A DNA stretch of 64,000 nt from Desmodus rotundus (GCF_022682495.2 NC_071396.1:57987159-58051158); one strand, 5' to 3'; shown: positions 34,301 through 46,540, counted from the first letter of the stretch. The notes: generated by a model from the letters alone, not told the origin. Program-made: numbers and translations.

Positions 34301-34800
34301 TGGAGGAAACTGAAAGTCAGCAAGACCTTTTTAATCCCCGGTAAAGACTTCATGTTTTATTGTTAATCTAAAACCTTAAATTCATTTATATTTGATATAT
34401 TTGGAAATGTGCATGCTCAAAAATAAATAGTAAATTCAAAGGGAAAAATCTGTTTCCCCAATTTAAATGAGGGTACCCCCCACCCAACACACACACATCT
34501 TTTACAGAACTAAAGTTTTCTGAATTTTTCCCCAGGCATACACATAAGCCTCATTCAGGCTGTAAAAATAATAAACTACTAAGGGCTTTTTCTGTTCTGG
34601 TTTTAAAATAAGGAGTTAACGAAAAAGAGTTTTCCAAAACTTAAATCATAAATTCATTTATAAACCTCTCCACAGCACTGAATCAATGCTCCAGTATATA
34701 CAGTTATACATACTACAGAAAAAGTTACAGTATTTCAGGCAAGCCCACATTTATAACTGGCAAAGTATTGTAGAATCACAAGAGACTGGAAGCCTTTATT
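31397..34800. other. Repeat-poor AT-rich block, no gene recognised
   Basis: I see no SINE, LINE, LTR or retrocopy over about 3.4 kb, in contrast to the dense repeats on both sides. No ORF above 64 codons and no splice-bounded coding pattern is obvious. A conserved non-coding or regulatory role is possible but only inferred. Confidence 0.45.
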
Positions 34801-34814
34801 ATCAGGAGGAAAAA

Positions 34815-35010
34815 TAATAGTGATAACAATAACTATGTTTACTAAAAGCTTATTGTATACCAGATATGTATTTCTTCTAATCCTTGAAACAGTTCTTTCC
34901 TATTTTGCAGACCCGGAAGTGGAGGGCCAGAGAAGTTAAGCTATCTCTGACCAAGATCATACAGCTAACAAATGTTGAAGCCAGGATTCAAATTGTTTCT
35001 TAGACTCTAA
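34815..35010 (+). repeat. MIR SINE
   Basis: Contains 'cttattgtataccagatatg', 'gagggccagagaagttaag' and 'atcatacagctaacaaatg'. Confidence 0.75.
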
Positions 35011-35560
35011 ACTTCAAGCTTTTAAAATCATACCATGTTTGCATTTATACTGTTTTATACTGTTTTTTTTTAATACTGATGCAAAAATTATTTAAAGAAA
35101 AGTTAAGCTTCCATTATGTATCTTTGGGTACATCTGCATTCAGCAGTGATTGGCACCTATCAGCTTCCAAACACAAAACAAGCCAAGGCTTCCTACAAAC
35201 TGATAGCTCCTGGTAGACAAAACATGCTGCTTCCTAAGAAACCATCCATATTTCTCTTCTGATTTCCACCATCTTTCCCCATCGTGGGCCTTCCTCTCTT
35301 CAATTCCAACTGCACTCACAATTTTACAGCCAGATCAACACAATGAAGTACTTACACTCTGATTACTTCAAGTGTGTTCACTGAATTTCTTCCAACTACA
35401 TTATCACCAATTTAAAAGCTGAAGTGAAAATCATATACTACATATGCTATCAGACACCATCCATCTAGCCTGCTTTCCCAACCAAATATAAGATTTCTGA
35501 CAAATGATTTATTTTTATATAAAGTCTTTTAAAAATTAAAAATTAAATCATATTTAATTG
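35011..35560. other. No gene recognised
   Basis: AT-rich sequence with no recognised feature. Confidence 0.4.
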
Positions 35561-35564
35561 TCAC

Positions 35565-35790
35565 AAGAGCTAACACTTTATTGATTACTTTATAGGTTTC
35601 AGACACTGAGATAAACACTACATATAACTTTAGGAAACCTGCAAAGTGATTCTCCCCATTTTGAAGTTGAGAAAACTGAGGTTCAGCATAAAAAACTGAG
35701 GTTCAACTGAGGTTGAGCAGTGCATCATCACAAGCTAACCCAGAGTTGGGGCTTAAACCTGGGCCAGCATGCCCAGGCCAGCTCTTTCCA
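35565..35790 (+). repeat. MIR SINE with a small internal tandem duplication
   Basis: MIR words 'ggtttcagacactgagataa' and 'ccccattttgaagttgag' are followed by the unit 'aactgaggttca' repeated about three times at 35,676-35,715, which is replication-slippage style expansion of the MIR 'aactgaggttcag' segment. Confidence 0.7.
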
Positions 35791-36530
35791 CTACTTCTTA
35801 TAAATAAGCATAGCTATAGGTGTCACAAGCCACTGTTAAGGAAAAAAGGATAAGATGCAAATACAGGCCTTTTGGGCCAAGCACATCACCAGAATAACTG
35901 ACTGGGTGCCTAATTAGGTGGCTTACAACTGAACCCATGTTCTCCTGCTTTCTGAAAGAGAAGCCCAGCTGGCTTCTCCCAGCACTGAGTCTTCCAAAAG
36001 CAACTACCCTATTTTTTTCATTTGGGCTTTTCAAAGCCTGTTGGACTGGCAGGGCCCACTTTGCTGATACTCATTAAATGGTGAGGTGATGTTTAAAAAA
36101 AAATGGTGACGTGATGTTGAATTTTCTCAGCCCTCCCAGAGAATTTCCCCTAGCATCTGCCAGTCTCTACCTGGCCTGATACCCCAAGCAACCTTTATCC
36201 AGAAGTCAGTCCAGTTTTCCATCCACACCCATCTTCCTCCAAACTTTGCTCACTCCAATGTCTCACTGTTACCACTCCCACTGCCCTGGAACTGTGAGAG
36301 CATGTCCAAGAGCTCCCCCATATCACAGCCCCTCTTTAGGCACTCTTACAAGCCTCAAAACTAGCTTCAGGTCAGCACCTGGCACCTCTCTTTGAAAGCA
36401 ACAGGAAATATTGAAAAAGAGACCAAAGACTGCAAAAGAGTAAATACTTCCTAGCATTAGAGGATCTCCAAAGCATGAGATTTAATACCAGGCTCAGAAA
36501 CTGAGAATACCTTGGAGCAAAGGGGGATTC
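35791..36530. other. No gene recognised; short tandem duplication near 36,078-36,120
   Basis: The word 'aatggtgaggtgatgtt' is followed by 'aatggtgacgtgatgtt', an imperfect 17-bp direct repeat separated by an A-run. Confidence 0.45.
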
Positions 36531-36539
36531 TGTTGCAGT

Positions 36540-36621
36540 AAAAGGAGGAAGAGGAAGAGGAGAGGGAGGAGGGAAGGGGAGGAAGGAGGAGGAGGAGAAG
36601 AAGAAGAAAAAGAAAAAGAAT
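36540..36621 (+). repeat. Purine-rich (GGA/GAA) simple repeat
   Basis: About 80 bp made almost only of A and G, with GAGGAGG and AGAAGAA units. The Leu/Ser/Pro-rich ORFs on the minus strand over it are composition artefacts. Confidence 0.85.
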
Positions 36622-36894
36622 GTCAATGATGACATTAGGAAAGAGAGGCCAGCTTTGTCCTGTATCCTGTTGAATAGCCAACTAAAACAATGAATCTGTT
36701 TTTTCCCTCCCCTTCCTTGCCTTAAAAAAGTTCAAGAATTTCATTTCTTTCTTTGAAACATAGCTCTTGCATAATCTCAATGCTCTTTCTAGCTGTCTGC
36801 AATGCTGAGGGAAAGGGGTGTCTGACTCTCCCCAATGACCTATGAAGTGGAGACATTCCTGTGTCGAACTTTGCAGTGCTGGTCTACAGGCGAC

Positions 36895-37145
36895 AGTGAT
36901 AATGAGGGCTGCTTCCATTTACTGAACTTCTGCCTTGCACCCAGAACCATGTTAACCATATCATAGTTATTACTGCTAATCCTAGCAGCAAAACCCAAAT
37001 GTAAGTATTATTCCTTTTTTGAAACAGATGAAGAAACTAAGGAAACACAAAATGTCCACAGTCACACAATAAGCAAGCAGAAGAGGCAAAATTCCAATTT
37101 AAATCTTTCTGAACCCAGAGCCCACGCCTATTGCACTGTACCTTA
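36895..37145 (+). repeat. MIR SINE
   Basis: Contains 'ccatttactgaacttctgcc', 'gaaacagatgaagaaactaa', 'cacagtcacacaataagc' and a 'ctattgcactgtacctta' end. Confidence 0.75.
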
Positions 37146-39029
37146 ACTCTCCGGAAGTTCTATAAAGCAAAGTCTGAAACCTCCTCTGGATTTCCTAAAG
37201 GCAGCCATTAATTAGCAATGACAAGCAAAGTACCAAAGTTTACAGTGTTAGTAAACTTAAAAAATTTTATTGGCTCCAAAATACAAAAAGAAAACTGCAA
37301 AAAATGAAATTACTTAAAGCTGTATAAAATGTCCACTAAGAAGATGTAAGAGAATGTCACCTAGCAACTTTGGATTCAAGGCAGATGTAAGTATGTTTAA
37401 ACTGTATTTTATGTGGGATATCAGCACATTTTATTCATGTTCATCTGCATTCCAGGCTGTGGGTGTGAGACCTCAGGCCCACAAAGGTCTAAGAGCATCC
37501 CTCAGTTTCTCTTGCCCTTCTAACCAAAGGATACTCCTACCAGGCCCATGGCAGACCCTGAGAAAACAGAGAGGGGAGGGCTTCTGAGAGGGCAGAGGCC
37601 AGATCAAGCATTTCTCACGGGTGTCAGGAATAGCTTTCCCAGCCTCTTCATAGTTCCTGTCCCCCAAAATAGCTATACAATAGGGTCCACACAGTCCTCC
37701 TCTTCCATCTGTGAGAGACTGCAATGAGGCTGAAGCCAGACAGATAGGCTATCCAGTGTCAGGCCAGGCCCATCAAGCCCTCCTACCATATATACACAAC
37801 ACATACTACACACACAACACATACAACCCCTCCCCGCTATCTTCATTTGGGAACACCATTTTCAGCAGCATTTCTTCCTTTTCTAGTTCTTCCTCAGTAT
37901 TGGTAAATATTGATAATTACCTCCAAATGCTAAAGCAAAGCAGCAGTTTGTTTTGAAATGAGGATCATAATTCAAATTTGATGTTCACTTAAAAACCAGA
38001 TAGGCTATGCAGAAATGTTTCAGTGGAGGGACCGATAAGGAGAAGGGAAATAAAAAATATTGGTATTTACTCAGCTGCAATGCTTGTGGAAGGAAACTCT
38101 TTTAAAGGGAGCACTTCAAAATGGTTATTCAATCTGAATTTTACAGATAGCATGGGAAATATTTTCTCATAGAATGCACTCTATCTCCACCATCATATCT
38201 CTCCAATGTGTCGTTCATGTCTTTCATTGCAGAAATTCTCACTCGGTTATGCTCCATTATGAGCTGATGGTGACCCAGAGTATACAAGGCATTCAAGAAT
38301 CTGGCTGGAAATTACTACCAAGAAACATCTGTCCCCTTACCCATTCACCAACCGTGCCTTAAGGAGTGAAGATGGACAACAATCCCAAAGCCACATGTAA
38401 AAACAACTTTACATTCCTCTTACAAACTAGGCTGCTTTGGAAATTGAGAGCTCCAGCATTTTTCAGAAATTATGTTCCTGGAAAAACATAGTATTAGCCT
38501 CTTTTGAAAGCCTGCAGATCAAAAATCTTCCTTTCTTACCCAGACCCTTCTAATGAAAGCCAAGACAGGAGCTTCATGGGAAAGCAAATGAGAAGGCCAG
38601 CCATGGATCTCCTCACTCAATGCTGTCGAATTCAAATTATGTATTAAATGCCACTGATCAATTAAACTATGTGAGGATGTCACACATACTAATATGTTCC
38701 ACAGCATATGAGCATCTATTTTACATAGACACACTCACTTTGGAAGATTTACGTTGTGATTAGAAAAGAGTAGAAGATGTCTATTTTCATACAGGGCTAA
38801 GCCTGAGAACCCAGCTATTCTCCTTAAGGGATATCAGAGGATCTGGCAACATGCAACCCCCACCTAGATTTCATTTGTCTTGCTGCAAATGCTCCCAGGG
38901 GCTGAGCAACAGACACGCTCAATCAAATAAAAGAACTACCACCCTATCTGTGTCTCTACAACCCCCCACCCATATGCTTATAACTTGGTCCAGGCCAGAA
39001 GGACAAACATCACAAAAACTCCCTACTGT
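37146..39029. other. No gene recognised; CA-rich patch near 37,790-37,830
   Basis: No retrocopy, exon or young repeat found. A low-complexity 'acacaacacatac' patch lies near 37,795-37,825. Confidence 0.4.
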
Positions 39030-39195
39030 GTGCCACAAGCTTTATAGACATTTTCTCTAAACAACTACCCCAAGAAAGATAATCACCTGCATTTGAGGTG
39101 CACATACAGGCTCAGAGAGGCAAAATGAAGTGCCCCTGCCACAGCAGTGCCAAAAGCCAGGTCCAGGCCATAACTGAGGCACAGCTCCTTTAACC
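39030..39195 (+). repeat. MIR SINE
   Basis: Contains 'ctactgtgtgccacaagctt', 'acaggctcagagaggcaaaa' and 'gaagtgcccctgccacag'. Confidence 0.6.
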
Positions 39196-41519
39196 TCACC
39201 ATCATCTCCAGCGTCTCCTCAAGGTGCTAGACCTCCCTACTGCTGTTGCTGTACATTAAGCTCTTTTGGGTGTTAACATTCTGGAGGCACCTCAAATCAG
39301 TAATTCCAGGCGGGGCAGGGACCAAAAAAGGTATGAGACACCAATTCTGGAATAGTCTGGAAACTAGTGGGACAGGATTGTACACCAATAGGCCTTTCTG
39401 GCCTGAAAGCTTCTACAAAAAAAAAAAAAAAAAAAAAAAAAATCACCACAGGAGAGTTGAAAATAGGCAAATCCTATACAAAAGCAGACATGGTCTATCT
39501 CACATAGCACATAGTACCTCCAGAAGGCAAGGAGATCACCTTTTTTTCTCCTGGAAATTCTTTGCTTTGGTTAATAACATAAACTTGCAGAAAAAGAAAA
39601 CAGTGTAAGAAGGTTTGATGACTAAAGTCCACATCTTCAAATGCTTGAAAAGTGAAGTCAGATCATCTTTACACTGATACAAAAGAGGGAGAGTATACAT
39701 TGGCCCGTGCTTCAAACAAAACCCTTCCCGTGTGGTTTTTAATCAGAAAGTAGTTGTTCTGCTTTAGAATACTTTTTAACCTCTGCCATTTTAGGTACAA
39801 TGCTGCAAACCATAATTTTACTAATTTAAAAATAAAATGTTGAAAGAAACAATATTTTTCTTTTTAAAGAAAAAGGATAGCAAGCAACTATACTGTGGAG
39901 GAGTCAGGTGTTTAAAGGCATATAGGCAAGCCATTGTGACTGTGGCTTACAGTTTATTTTGTCTTAAGAGTCTGAGGTCATTCTAACTATGCTGACCTGA
40001 TCATCTCCACCCAGGACTATAAGCAAACACTGCCCTCTTGTGCATCAAGCAGTCCAGAAGTCAGCATGGAGATGGTTTCCACCCACTCCCCATAGATGGC
40101 TTGCAACTGTACAGCTACCTCTCTGGGGCCTGGAAATGTATCAGGGAAAGGATGACACACACCTGTCACCAGGGTGCTTGTTAAAATGTCCCCAGGTTGC
40201 CTTCCAGAGCAGATTTTGAGATAAGAGGAACAGGGGAAGATTCAGCAGAAGAAATCAAACCAAAAATAACTGACTATTATCTTTCCTAGAAAATATTCAT
40301 TCCTCGAAAAGAAACTTTATTGGTTACCATGCAAAGTTTCTTCTTATGAACTTTTAAAAACTTTTAGAAACAACTAGAGTGAATCTACAAGAACAAGTAT
40401 ATAGTACTTATTTTTATCTAGGAAATATTTGCTAAGAAAAGAGATTCCATTTGTTTCTAGAGGGAAGAAAAAAAAGGCAGGGGAAACCTAGCTTGCTCTT
40501 TCTCAGAGGAATCCCCTAAAGCTCAGTAATACATCCCTCTTCTTCCTGAAGAGCCCCTACCTAGTAGGATTACCTGCAAACATTCTCTCCTCCAACCTAG
40601 GGACAGGGTTCTGTCCCCAAAAGACCAAAATGGCATCTCACAAGAGCCTTAAAGAATATAACCTTATTAAAGAACTTGAGAAATTCAAAGGCATAAAAAT
40701 ATTCACGTAAGTCTGAGGCCAGGCCAAGCTAGGCCTGGCCTGCTTGGAAAGAACCTCCAGGGTAAGGCCTTGGTCTTCTCTAAGCCTCCAGCTCAAGTTC
40801 TGAACTACAAACCATCCAAATGTTGCACCCACTCCTCCACCCTTCTGGGCACAATCCAGACTGGGCCAGTGTCATGCCAAACTCACTTCTGTGGAAGAAT
40901 AAAGGCAAAATTTTCCCTTCAAATGCCTTCAACCCAGTGGGAAGCCCAGAAGTATAAGGAACAAGGAAAAAAATTAGCAGTGTGTGCTCCATGGACTTTG
41001 ATCAATAGTCAGAAGGTAAGTTGGGTACCAGTGACTTCAGCTACTTAACTTACCATTTCTGATGTCTAGGGCTTGGTACAGTGGTTCAGGAATATAACCT
41101 GAACCTCTGCCTGACTGTGAATCATAAGCAGTCAATGCGCTAATATTAAACGACTAAACACAGCCACAGAGCTGTGAAAACTCTGGTTCACTGTATGCCA
41201 AGATTACCTGCCAGACCTTTCTTCCACTTCAGCCCTTCCCTTGACTACGCAAAAGAAATGAGGGGTGCAGTACCAGAAGCCTAGAATACTATGGATGGAA
41301 GAAGACCAACAGAACGGCCATGCTGAGACCAGACACCTCCAGAGGTTGGGTATCTCCCTCCCTCTTGCTCTCTGTCCTCATATCAGAATGAAAAGGCATG
41401 CAGTTGCTTTACCCTCCAGCAAAATTGAGTAATGTAAGGTCCAAATATACCAGCCCCATACCAAGTCTCTTTGTAAAACCATCTCTGATACATTCAGCCA
41501 GACTGACCCTCTTAGTTGT
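39196..41519. other. No gene recognised; long A-run at 39,418-39,442
   Basis: A homopolymer of about 24 A lies at 39,418-39,442 and creates a false Lys-rich ORF across it. I found no retrocopy next to it that would make it a poly(A) tail. The rest is unassigned. Confidence 0.4.
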
Positions 41520-41589
41520 AGAACAACCTAATCTGTCTCCTGCCTCAAAACTCTCACATGTGCCACTCCCACCCAACACTTCAGTGACC

Positions 41590-41900
41590 AGCTCCTGTTC
41601 CTCCTTCAGATTTTAGCATAGACTTAATTTCCTCAGAAAGGCCTTCCCTGGTCTCCAAACTAGATTCTCCACATCTATTCATCCCTCTCTATGCCTCCTG
41701 TATTGTCCTTCTCATAGCACTATCACAATTTATAATTCTGAAAATTTCTGTTTACTTCTGTAATGTATGTCCCCCACACTACTAGAAGTGAGGTACATAA
41801 AAGCAGGAATCACTGCTGCCCTGTTCACCAATGTAAACCCAGCTCCTAGCATATGGCAGGTTGCTTGGGATTTCTTGACTGAATTAACGTAATGAAACAC
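41590..41900 (+). repeat. LINE2 3' region
   Basis: Consecutive L2 words are visible: 'ctcagaaaggccttccctgg', 'tatgcctcctgtattgtcc', 'tcatagcactatcacaattt', 'agtgaggtacataaaagcag' and 'cagctcctagcatatggcag'. Confidence 0.75.
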
Positions 41901-43369
41901 CTTTACTTCTACAATGTCTAATCTTAAGGAAAAAGGTCACCTAGCCAAATCTTCAGGACATTAAGAATCTGGGGAGAAGAAATGAAAGAAAACCAAGGAG
42001 CCAGGCCAGGTGCTCAAACAGCCCCCCACCTACTGCAAAGAGTGAGTAACAAAACAAACATGGAACTGCCTTGAGAACAACTGGAGGAGTCAAGGACCCA
42101 AGACACCAACCCCAAAGCCCACAGAGGCTTATTACTGTGTTGTCACACATTTTTCAGGTGTCTTTGGGCTTTTCTTTGAGAAAACACATGAAGAACTAAA
42201 TGGTGAAACTAGCTAGCTGATGGAGGTAAGTCAGAACCTAAGAGCAAGATAACAGAAACAGCATCAAATCTCCACCCTCTTGCCTCTGGGGGCCTCCTGT
42301 CTTTCCCGAGCAGGTTTATTTTTATAATGGTAAATGAATCCCAAGTTCATGTATGGCCTCCCAAGTTCATAAGAACGTGGTGCTCCAGAAAGTTTACATT
42401 TGGAAGGAACTCTAGGCCCAAAGCTTGACCATCAGAGACAGGAACCTCTTTTTGTCATGTTGTCTAACAAGACCTGGACAGAGCAGGGGGTCACCCACTA
42501 GACAGCAAATATGACCAATCTATCTCTGGAGAGCCTCCACTGCCTTTACCTTCATACACTATTTGTAGAACAACCACTGGCACCAGTTACAGGCTTGCAT
42601 TATGCTCATTTCCCTGACCCCAAGCTCTGGGGCAAGTTTAAAAGTCCTCGTCCTGTCTCAGAATCAGGTCTGAATTAATACCCTTCCTCAAAAGAACTCT
42701 AGTAGCAAAGTGAAAACAGACACACTAGACAGTGCCCTTTGAAAGCCCCAGCAGGGAAGGCTGGTGACAATGCAGCCCCTGGCTCTGAAAGAAACCTTAA
42801 GGTTAAAGGTTCACAGAGGCAGAAGAATTACCAAAGAACAAGTTTGTTCAAATTTCCTTCAGCAGATTTAAACAACCAGGGTCAAGCTGAGGATTGCCGG
42901 CAAAAACCTATGAGAAAACTCAATCCCTTTGAACTACGTAGAGAAAGGAAAATATACGGTCTGGGAGGGATCTATGTTACAGCTTTTTAAAATGTTCTTA
43001 AGAAAGTCACCCCTCTTAACTCAAAATCAGTCCATTGAAGGATATTTGAAAACTGCTTCTCTACAACAACAGAGCTGCCAGGACCTCAGCGTGTGAGGTG
43101 AGTTGGGCTGTGGTTGCCTGTTCCAGGCATTGGTGTGCTGACCCTCTGTGGGCCATGAAATTAACCATCAGCACAGAAGAAATCTGCTCTGAGTTAAACT
43201 ACTTTGCTACAGAAAGTGGCCTGAAAATGAAATATGAGGATTGAATTTCCACTGAAAGATTAACTCATCTAACCTCAAGGCAGACTTCCTCCACTGTGAA
43301 CTCTGTGTGGCCAGTGGTTTAAAGTACTACAGGAGGGTGGGTAATTGCTGCAGGCAGTGGGAAATGACC
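41901..43369. other. No gene recognised
   Basis: The 83-codon ORF at 42,739-42,990 has a basic composition but no recognisable motif. Nothing else supported. Confidence 0.4.
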
Positions 43370-43371
43370 TC

Positions 43372-43403
43372 TTCATTCATTCATTCATTCATTCATTTAC
43401 TCA
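43372..43403 (+). repeat. (ATTC)n simple repeat
   Basis: Perfect tandem copies of 'attc' over about 30 bp. Confidence 0.9.
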
Positions 43404-43900
43404 TTTATGCATGTACCAAACATTTACTCTATGCCACACCCTGTCCTGGGCCCTTAAAGATGGAGTTGAATGATAATAGGCCCCTGCCCTCAAACAGATC
43501 AAGTCCAGTGGAAAACAAATCCAGTAAACAGAAAATGACAACAGATGGGGAGAAAATGAGATCCTAGGGTATGCAGATGAGGGTTACCTAATCCAGGCTA
43601 TGGAGGGCCAACAGTGAGGCTTCCCACAAAACTCCATGTACCCAGAAGCATCTGTCCAGAGATCTGCAAGTAGTTCAGTAAGCTTGGAGTCCGAAGAGAG
43701 AGACAGAGAGATAGAGACAGACAGGGAAACACAGACATATCCAGAGGGCTTTGTCAACCATACTGAGGAGTTTGGCATTTATGCCAATGGAGAACAACTG
43801 AAAACTTTTAAACAGGAAAGAAAAATAATTATATTAGCAATTTAGAAAGAGTTCCCAGCTACATAGGAGAAGGTAGTTTTTAAGAGGGAGCAGGAATCAG
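43404..43900 (+). repeat. Ancient mammalian interspersed repeat
   Basis: Holds 'catttactctatgccacacc', 'gcccctgccctcaaacagat' and later 'gaggagtttggcatttatg' with 'aacttttaaacaggaaag'. The same order of words is found at 62,960-63,600, so the two are copies of one old family that I cannot name with certainty. A GA-rich insertion (43,696-43,735) interrupts it. Confidence 0.5.
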
Positions 43901-44240
43901 AGACTGTGAAGGAATGTCTTATGCATCCAGTCAGGAGCTAAAGGAGGCTCACCCTAATGACACAGTTATAGTTACAGAGACACTGAACAGGTTAAAGGAC
44001 ATGCAGGAGGGACAAGACCTGGTAACTGATTCATAAGAAAGCGAAGAAGGAGGGCATGCTGAGCATCATATCAAAGGTTGTGCCTTGGGAGAATGGAGAT
44101 ATCATTTCACTGAGAAGGTGAGGAAGTGAAGAGGGTGGTCTTACAGATATGGAGTCTGAGGGCCTATGGTGTTCCCTGGGGGGGAATATCAGCCCAATAA
44201 GCAGTTAGACACTAAGATCTAGAACTACCTATTCATTCTT
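43901..44240. other. No gene recognised
   Basis: Possible continuation of the preceding ancient repeat; too diverged to set limits. Confidence 0.35.
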
Positions 44241-44244
44241 AAAT

Positions 44245-44385
44245 TAAATTAAAATTTCAGTTCCTTAGTTGCACTAGCCACAGAGCAAGTGCTTGATAGC
44301 TCCAATGGCTAACAGCTACCATGTTGGACTGTGCCACCACAGAACATTCCCATCATCACAGAAAAATCTGTTGGAAAGTGCTGAC
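44245..44385 (+). mobile_element. MER5-like hAT (Charlie) non-autonomous fragment
   Basis: The words 'cagagcaagtgcttgatagc', 'ggctaacagctaccatgttg' and 'cattcccatcatcacagaaa' match the MER5A layout. Short, non-coding and ancient. HAL1 C sits 97 bp downstream. Confidence 0.65.
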
Positions 44386-44481
44386 CAAGCCCCTGCAGAG
44401 ATTTTCTGAAACATTGTCAGCCCTCTCTTGGCCATGGGGAAAGCTAATGGTAAACAATGCATTGGCAAAAACCAGCTTTCC

Positions 44482-45237
44482 GGGGGAACCAAGATGGCGG
44501 CGTAGGTAGACACACTGCGCCTCCTCGCACAACCAGAACTGACAGAGAATCGAACAGCAAGGGGGACTGACACCAAGGAAACAGAAAATAATCATTCATC
44601 CAGACTGGTAGGAGGGGCGGAGACAGGCACCTGGGTGGAGAGGACTCGCGTGGCTGTGGCGGGACTGAGACTGGCGGAGTGTGGGACAAATGGCGCAGGC
44701 AGTCCGAGCACTAGCAGACCCTGCGGTCCCACATTTGCACAGGTAAACCCAGAGGGCCGGACTCAGAGTGGCGGAGAGTGGGGCAGGCAGAGTGGCGGGT
44801 AGCACCTTGCGGCACCACATTCGCCCACAGATAAACCTGACGAACGGCGGGCAGCGAAGCAGACCGCTGCGCAACCCAGGTCTCCAGCTGGGGGAAATAA
44901 AGCCTCAAACCTCTGATTGAAAGCGCCCCTGGGGGTTGGGGCGACAGGGGAGACTCCCAGCCTCACAAGAGAGGTTGTTGGAGAGACCCACAGGGGCCTA
45001 GAGTGTGCACAGGCCCACTTACTCAGGAACCAGCACCAGAGTGGCCCAGTTTGATTGTGGGTATCGGAGTGGAAGATTGAAATCCGGAGGAGAGTGAGGC
45101 GGGCGCCATTGCTCCCACTCGGCCCCTCCCCCACGTACAGCGTCACAGCGCAGCGACCAGCATTACCCCGCCCAGGTGAACACCTAAGGCTCCGCCCCTT
45201 AAAGTAACAGACGCACCAAGACAAACAAACAAAAAAA
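44482..45237 (+). promoter_or_regulatory. HAL1 C 5'UTR with YY1-like site
   Basis: CpG-rich leader of about 755 bp. 'caagatggcggc' at 44,490-44,501 is a YY1-type motif nine bases into the element. A ribosome starting at ATG 45,238 would have a long leader with upstream ATGs, as in other L1s. Function inferred from human L1. Confidence 0.55.
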
Positions 45238-45933
45238 ATGGCCCAAATGACAGAACACTTCAAAGCTCCAGACAAAATACAACTAAGCAACGAAGAGATA
45301 GCCAACCTATCGGATGCACAGTTCAAAGCACTGGTTATCAATATGCTCACAGACTTGGTTGAATCTGTTCGAAAAACAGATGAAAAAATGAAGCCTATGC
45401 TAAGAGAAACAAAGGAAAATGTACAGGGAACCAATAGTGATGAGAAGGAAACGGGGACTCAAATCAATGGTATGGACCAGAAGGAAGAAACAAACATCCA
45501 ACCAGAAAAGAATGAAGAAACAAGAACTTGGAAAAATGAGGAGAGGCTTAGGAACCTCCAGGACACCTTGAAACGTTCCAACATCCAAATTATAGGGGTG
45601 CCAGAAGGAGAAGAGGAAGAACAAAAAATTGAAAACTTATTTGAACAAATAATGGAGAACTTCCCTCATCTGGCAAAGGAAATAGACTTCTGGGAAGTCC
45701 AGGAAGCTCAGAGAGTCCCAAAGAAGCTGGACCCAAGGAGGAACACACCAAGGCACATCATAATTACATTACCCAAGATTAAACGCAAGGACCTACATCC
45801 AAGATTACTGTATCCAGCAGAGCTATCATGTAGAATGGAAGGGAAGATAAAGTGCTTCTCAGATAAGGTCAAGTTAAAGAAGCTCATCATCACCAAGCCC
45901 TTATTATATGAAATGTTAAAGGGAGTTACCTAA
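45238..45933 (+). CDS. L1-type ORF1 of HAL1 C with in-frame internal deletion
   Basis: Open from ATG 45,238 to TAA, 231 residues. The N-terminus MAQMTEHFKAPDKIQLSNEE, the coiled-coil-like half and the RRM-like region (SNIQIIGVPEGEEEEQKIEN) are intact. Then an in-frame loss of 47 residues (141 bp) relative to copy D joins TLPKIKR directly to KDLHPRLLYPAELSCRMEGK. The missing part is the first half of the C-terminal domain, including the TYKGVPIRLSADFSKETLQA stretch. A protein could be made but would lack part of its RNA-binding surface. Residue changes A-E, F-C in the AELSC segment add to the damage. Confidence 0.65.
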   Translation: MAQMTEHFKAPDKIQLSNEEIANLSDAQFKALVINMLTDLVESVRKTDEKMKPMLRETKENVQGTNSDEKETGTQINGMDQKEETNIQPEKNEETRTWKNEERLRNLQDTLKRSNIQIIGVPEGEEEEQKIENLFEQIMENFPHLAKEIDFWEVQEAQRVPKKLDPRRNTPRHIIITLPKIKRKDLHPRLLYPAELSCRMEGKIKCFSDKVKLKKLIITKPLLYEMLKGVT

Positions 45934-46516
45934 GAAAAAGAAGATCAAAAATAGGAACAGTAAAAATGACAGCAAACTCACAGTTATTAACGGCCACACA
46001 TAAAACAAAAACGAGAGCAAACTAGGCAAACAACTAGAACATGAGGGTTGTCAATAAGGGGAGTGGGAGGGGGAGAGGGGGGTAAAGGTACAGAGAATAA
46101 GTAGCATAGATGATAGGTGGAAAATAGACAGGGGGAGGGTAAAAATAGTGTAGGAAATGTAGAAGCCAAAGAACTTATAAGTATGACCCATGGACATGAA
46201 CTATGGGGGGGGGGGGGGAATGTGGGAGGGAGGGGGGTGGGCAGGATGGAGTGGAGTGGGGGGGGAAATGGGACAACTGTAATAGCATAATCAATAAATA
46301 TATTTAAAAAAATAATAAAAAAATAAAAATAAAAAAACCAGCTTTCCTTCCCAATCTTTTCTTGGTCGACTTCTCTGTGGGCATCAAATAACAAGTGCTC
46401 AAAAAATGGAAACTTCCTTACGTAATGTCTTTTTTTATGTAGAGAATAAGTTCTGAGAATGATCTCTGAATATGCCCTGGATCATTTTAAAGAATAAAGA
46501 ACACTGAGTACTTATG

Positions 46517-46540
46517 CACACACACACACACACACACACT
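46517..46540 (+). repeat. (CA)n microsatellite
   Basis: About twelve perfect CA units. Confidence 0.95.

Larger units (their letters stand above)
44482..46332 (+). mobile_element. HAL1 copy C: young half-L1 with perfect 15-bp target duplication
   Basis: Flanked by aaaaaccagctttcc at 44,467-44,481 and again at 46,333-46,347, an exact match. Parts in order: 5'UTR starting 'gggggaaccaagatggcggc', ORF1 (45,238-45,933), G-rich 3'UTR, the end 'gggacaactgtaatagcata', 'atcaataaatatattta' and an A-rich tail. No ORF2. The exact duplication shows insertion as an 1,851-bp unit, so the lack of ORF2 was already present in the RNA that inserted. Confidence 0.92.

Noticed and set aside
36372..36681. Phe/Ser/Pro/Leu-rich minus ORFs
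   Set aside because: Produced by the purine-rich simple repeat at 36,540-36,621.
39246..39608. 120-codon ORF crossing a long A-run
   Set aside because: The frame owes its length to a homopolymer that reads as Lys. The two halves have no shared character.
44763..45434. 223-codon minus-strand ORF
   Set aside because: Antisense to the HAL1 C leader and ORF1. Similar antisense frames occur in copies A and D, so it reflects base composition of the family.
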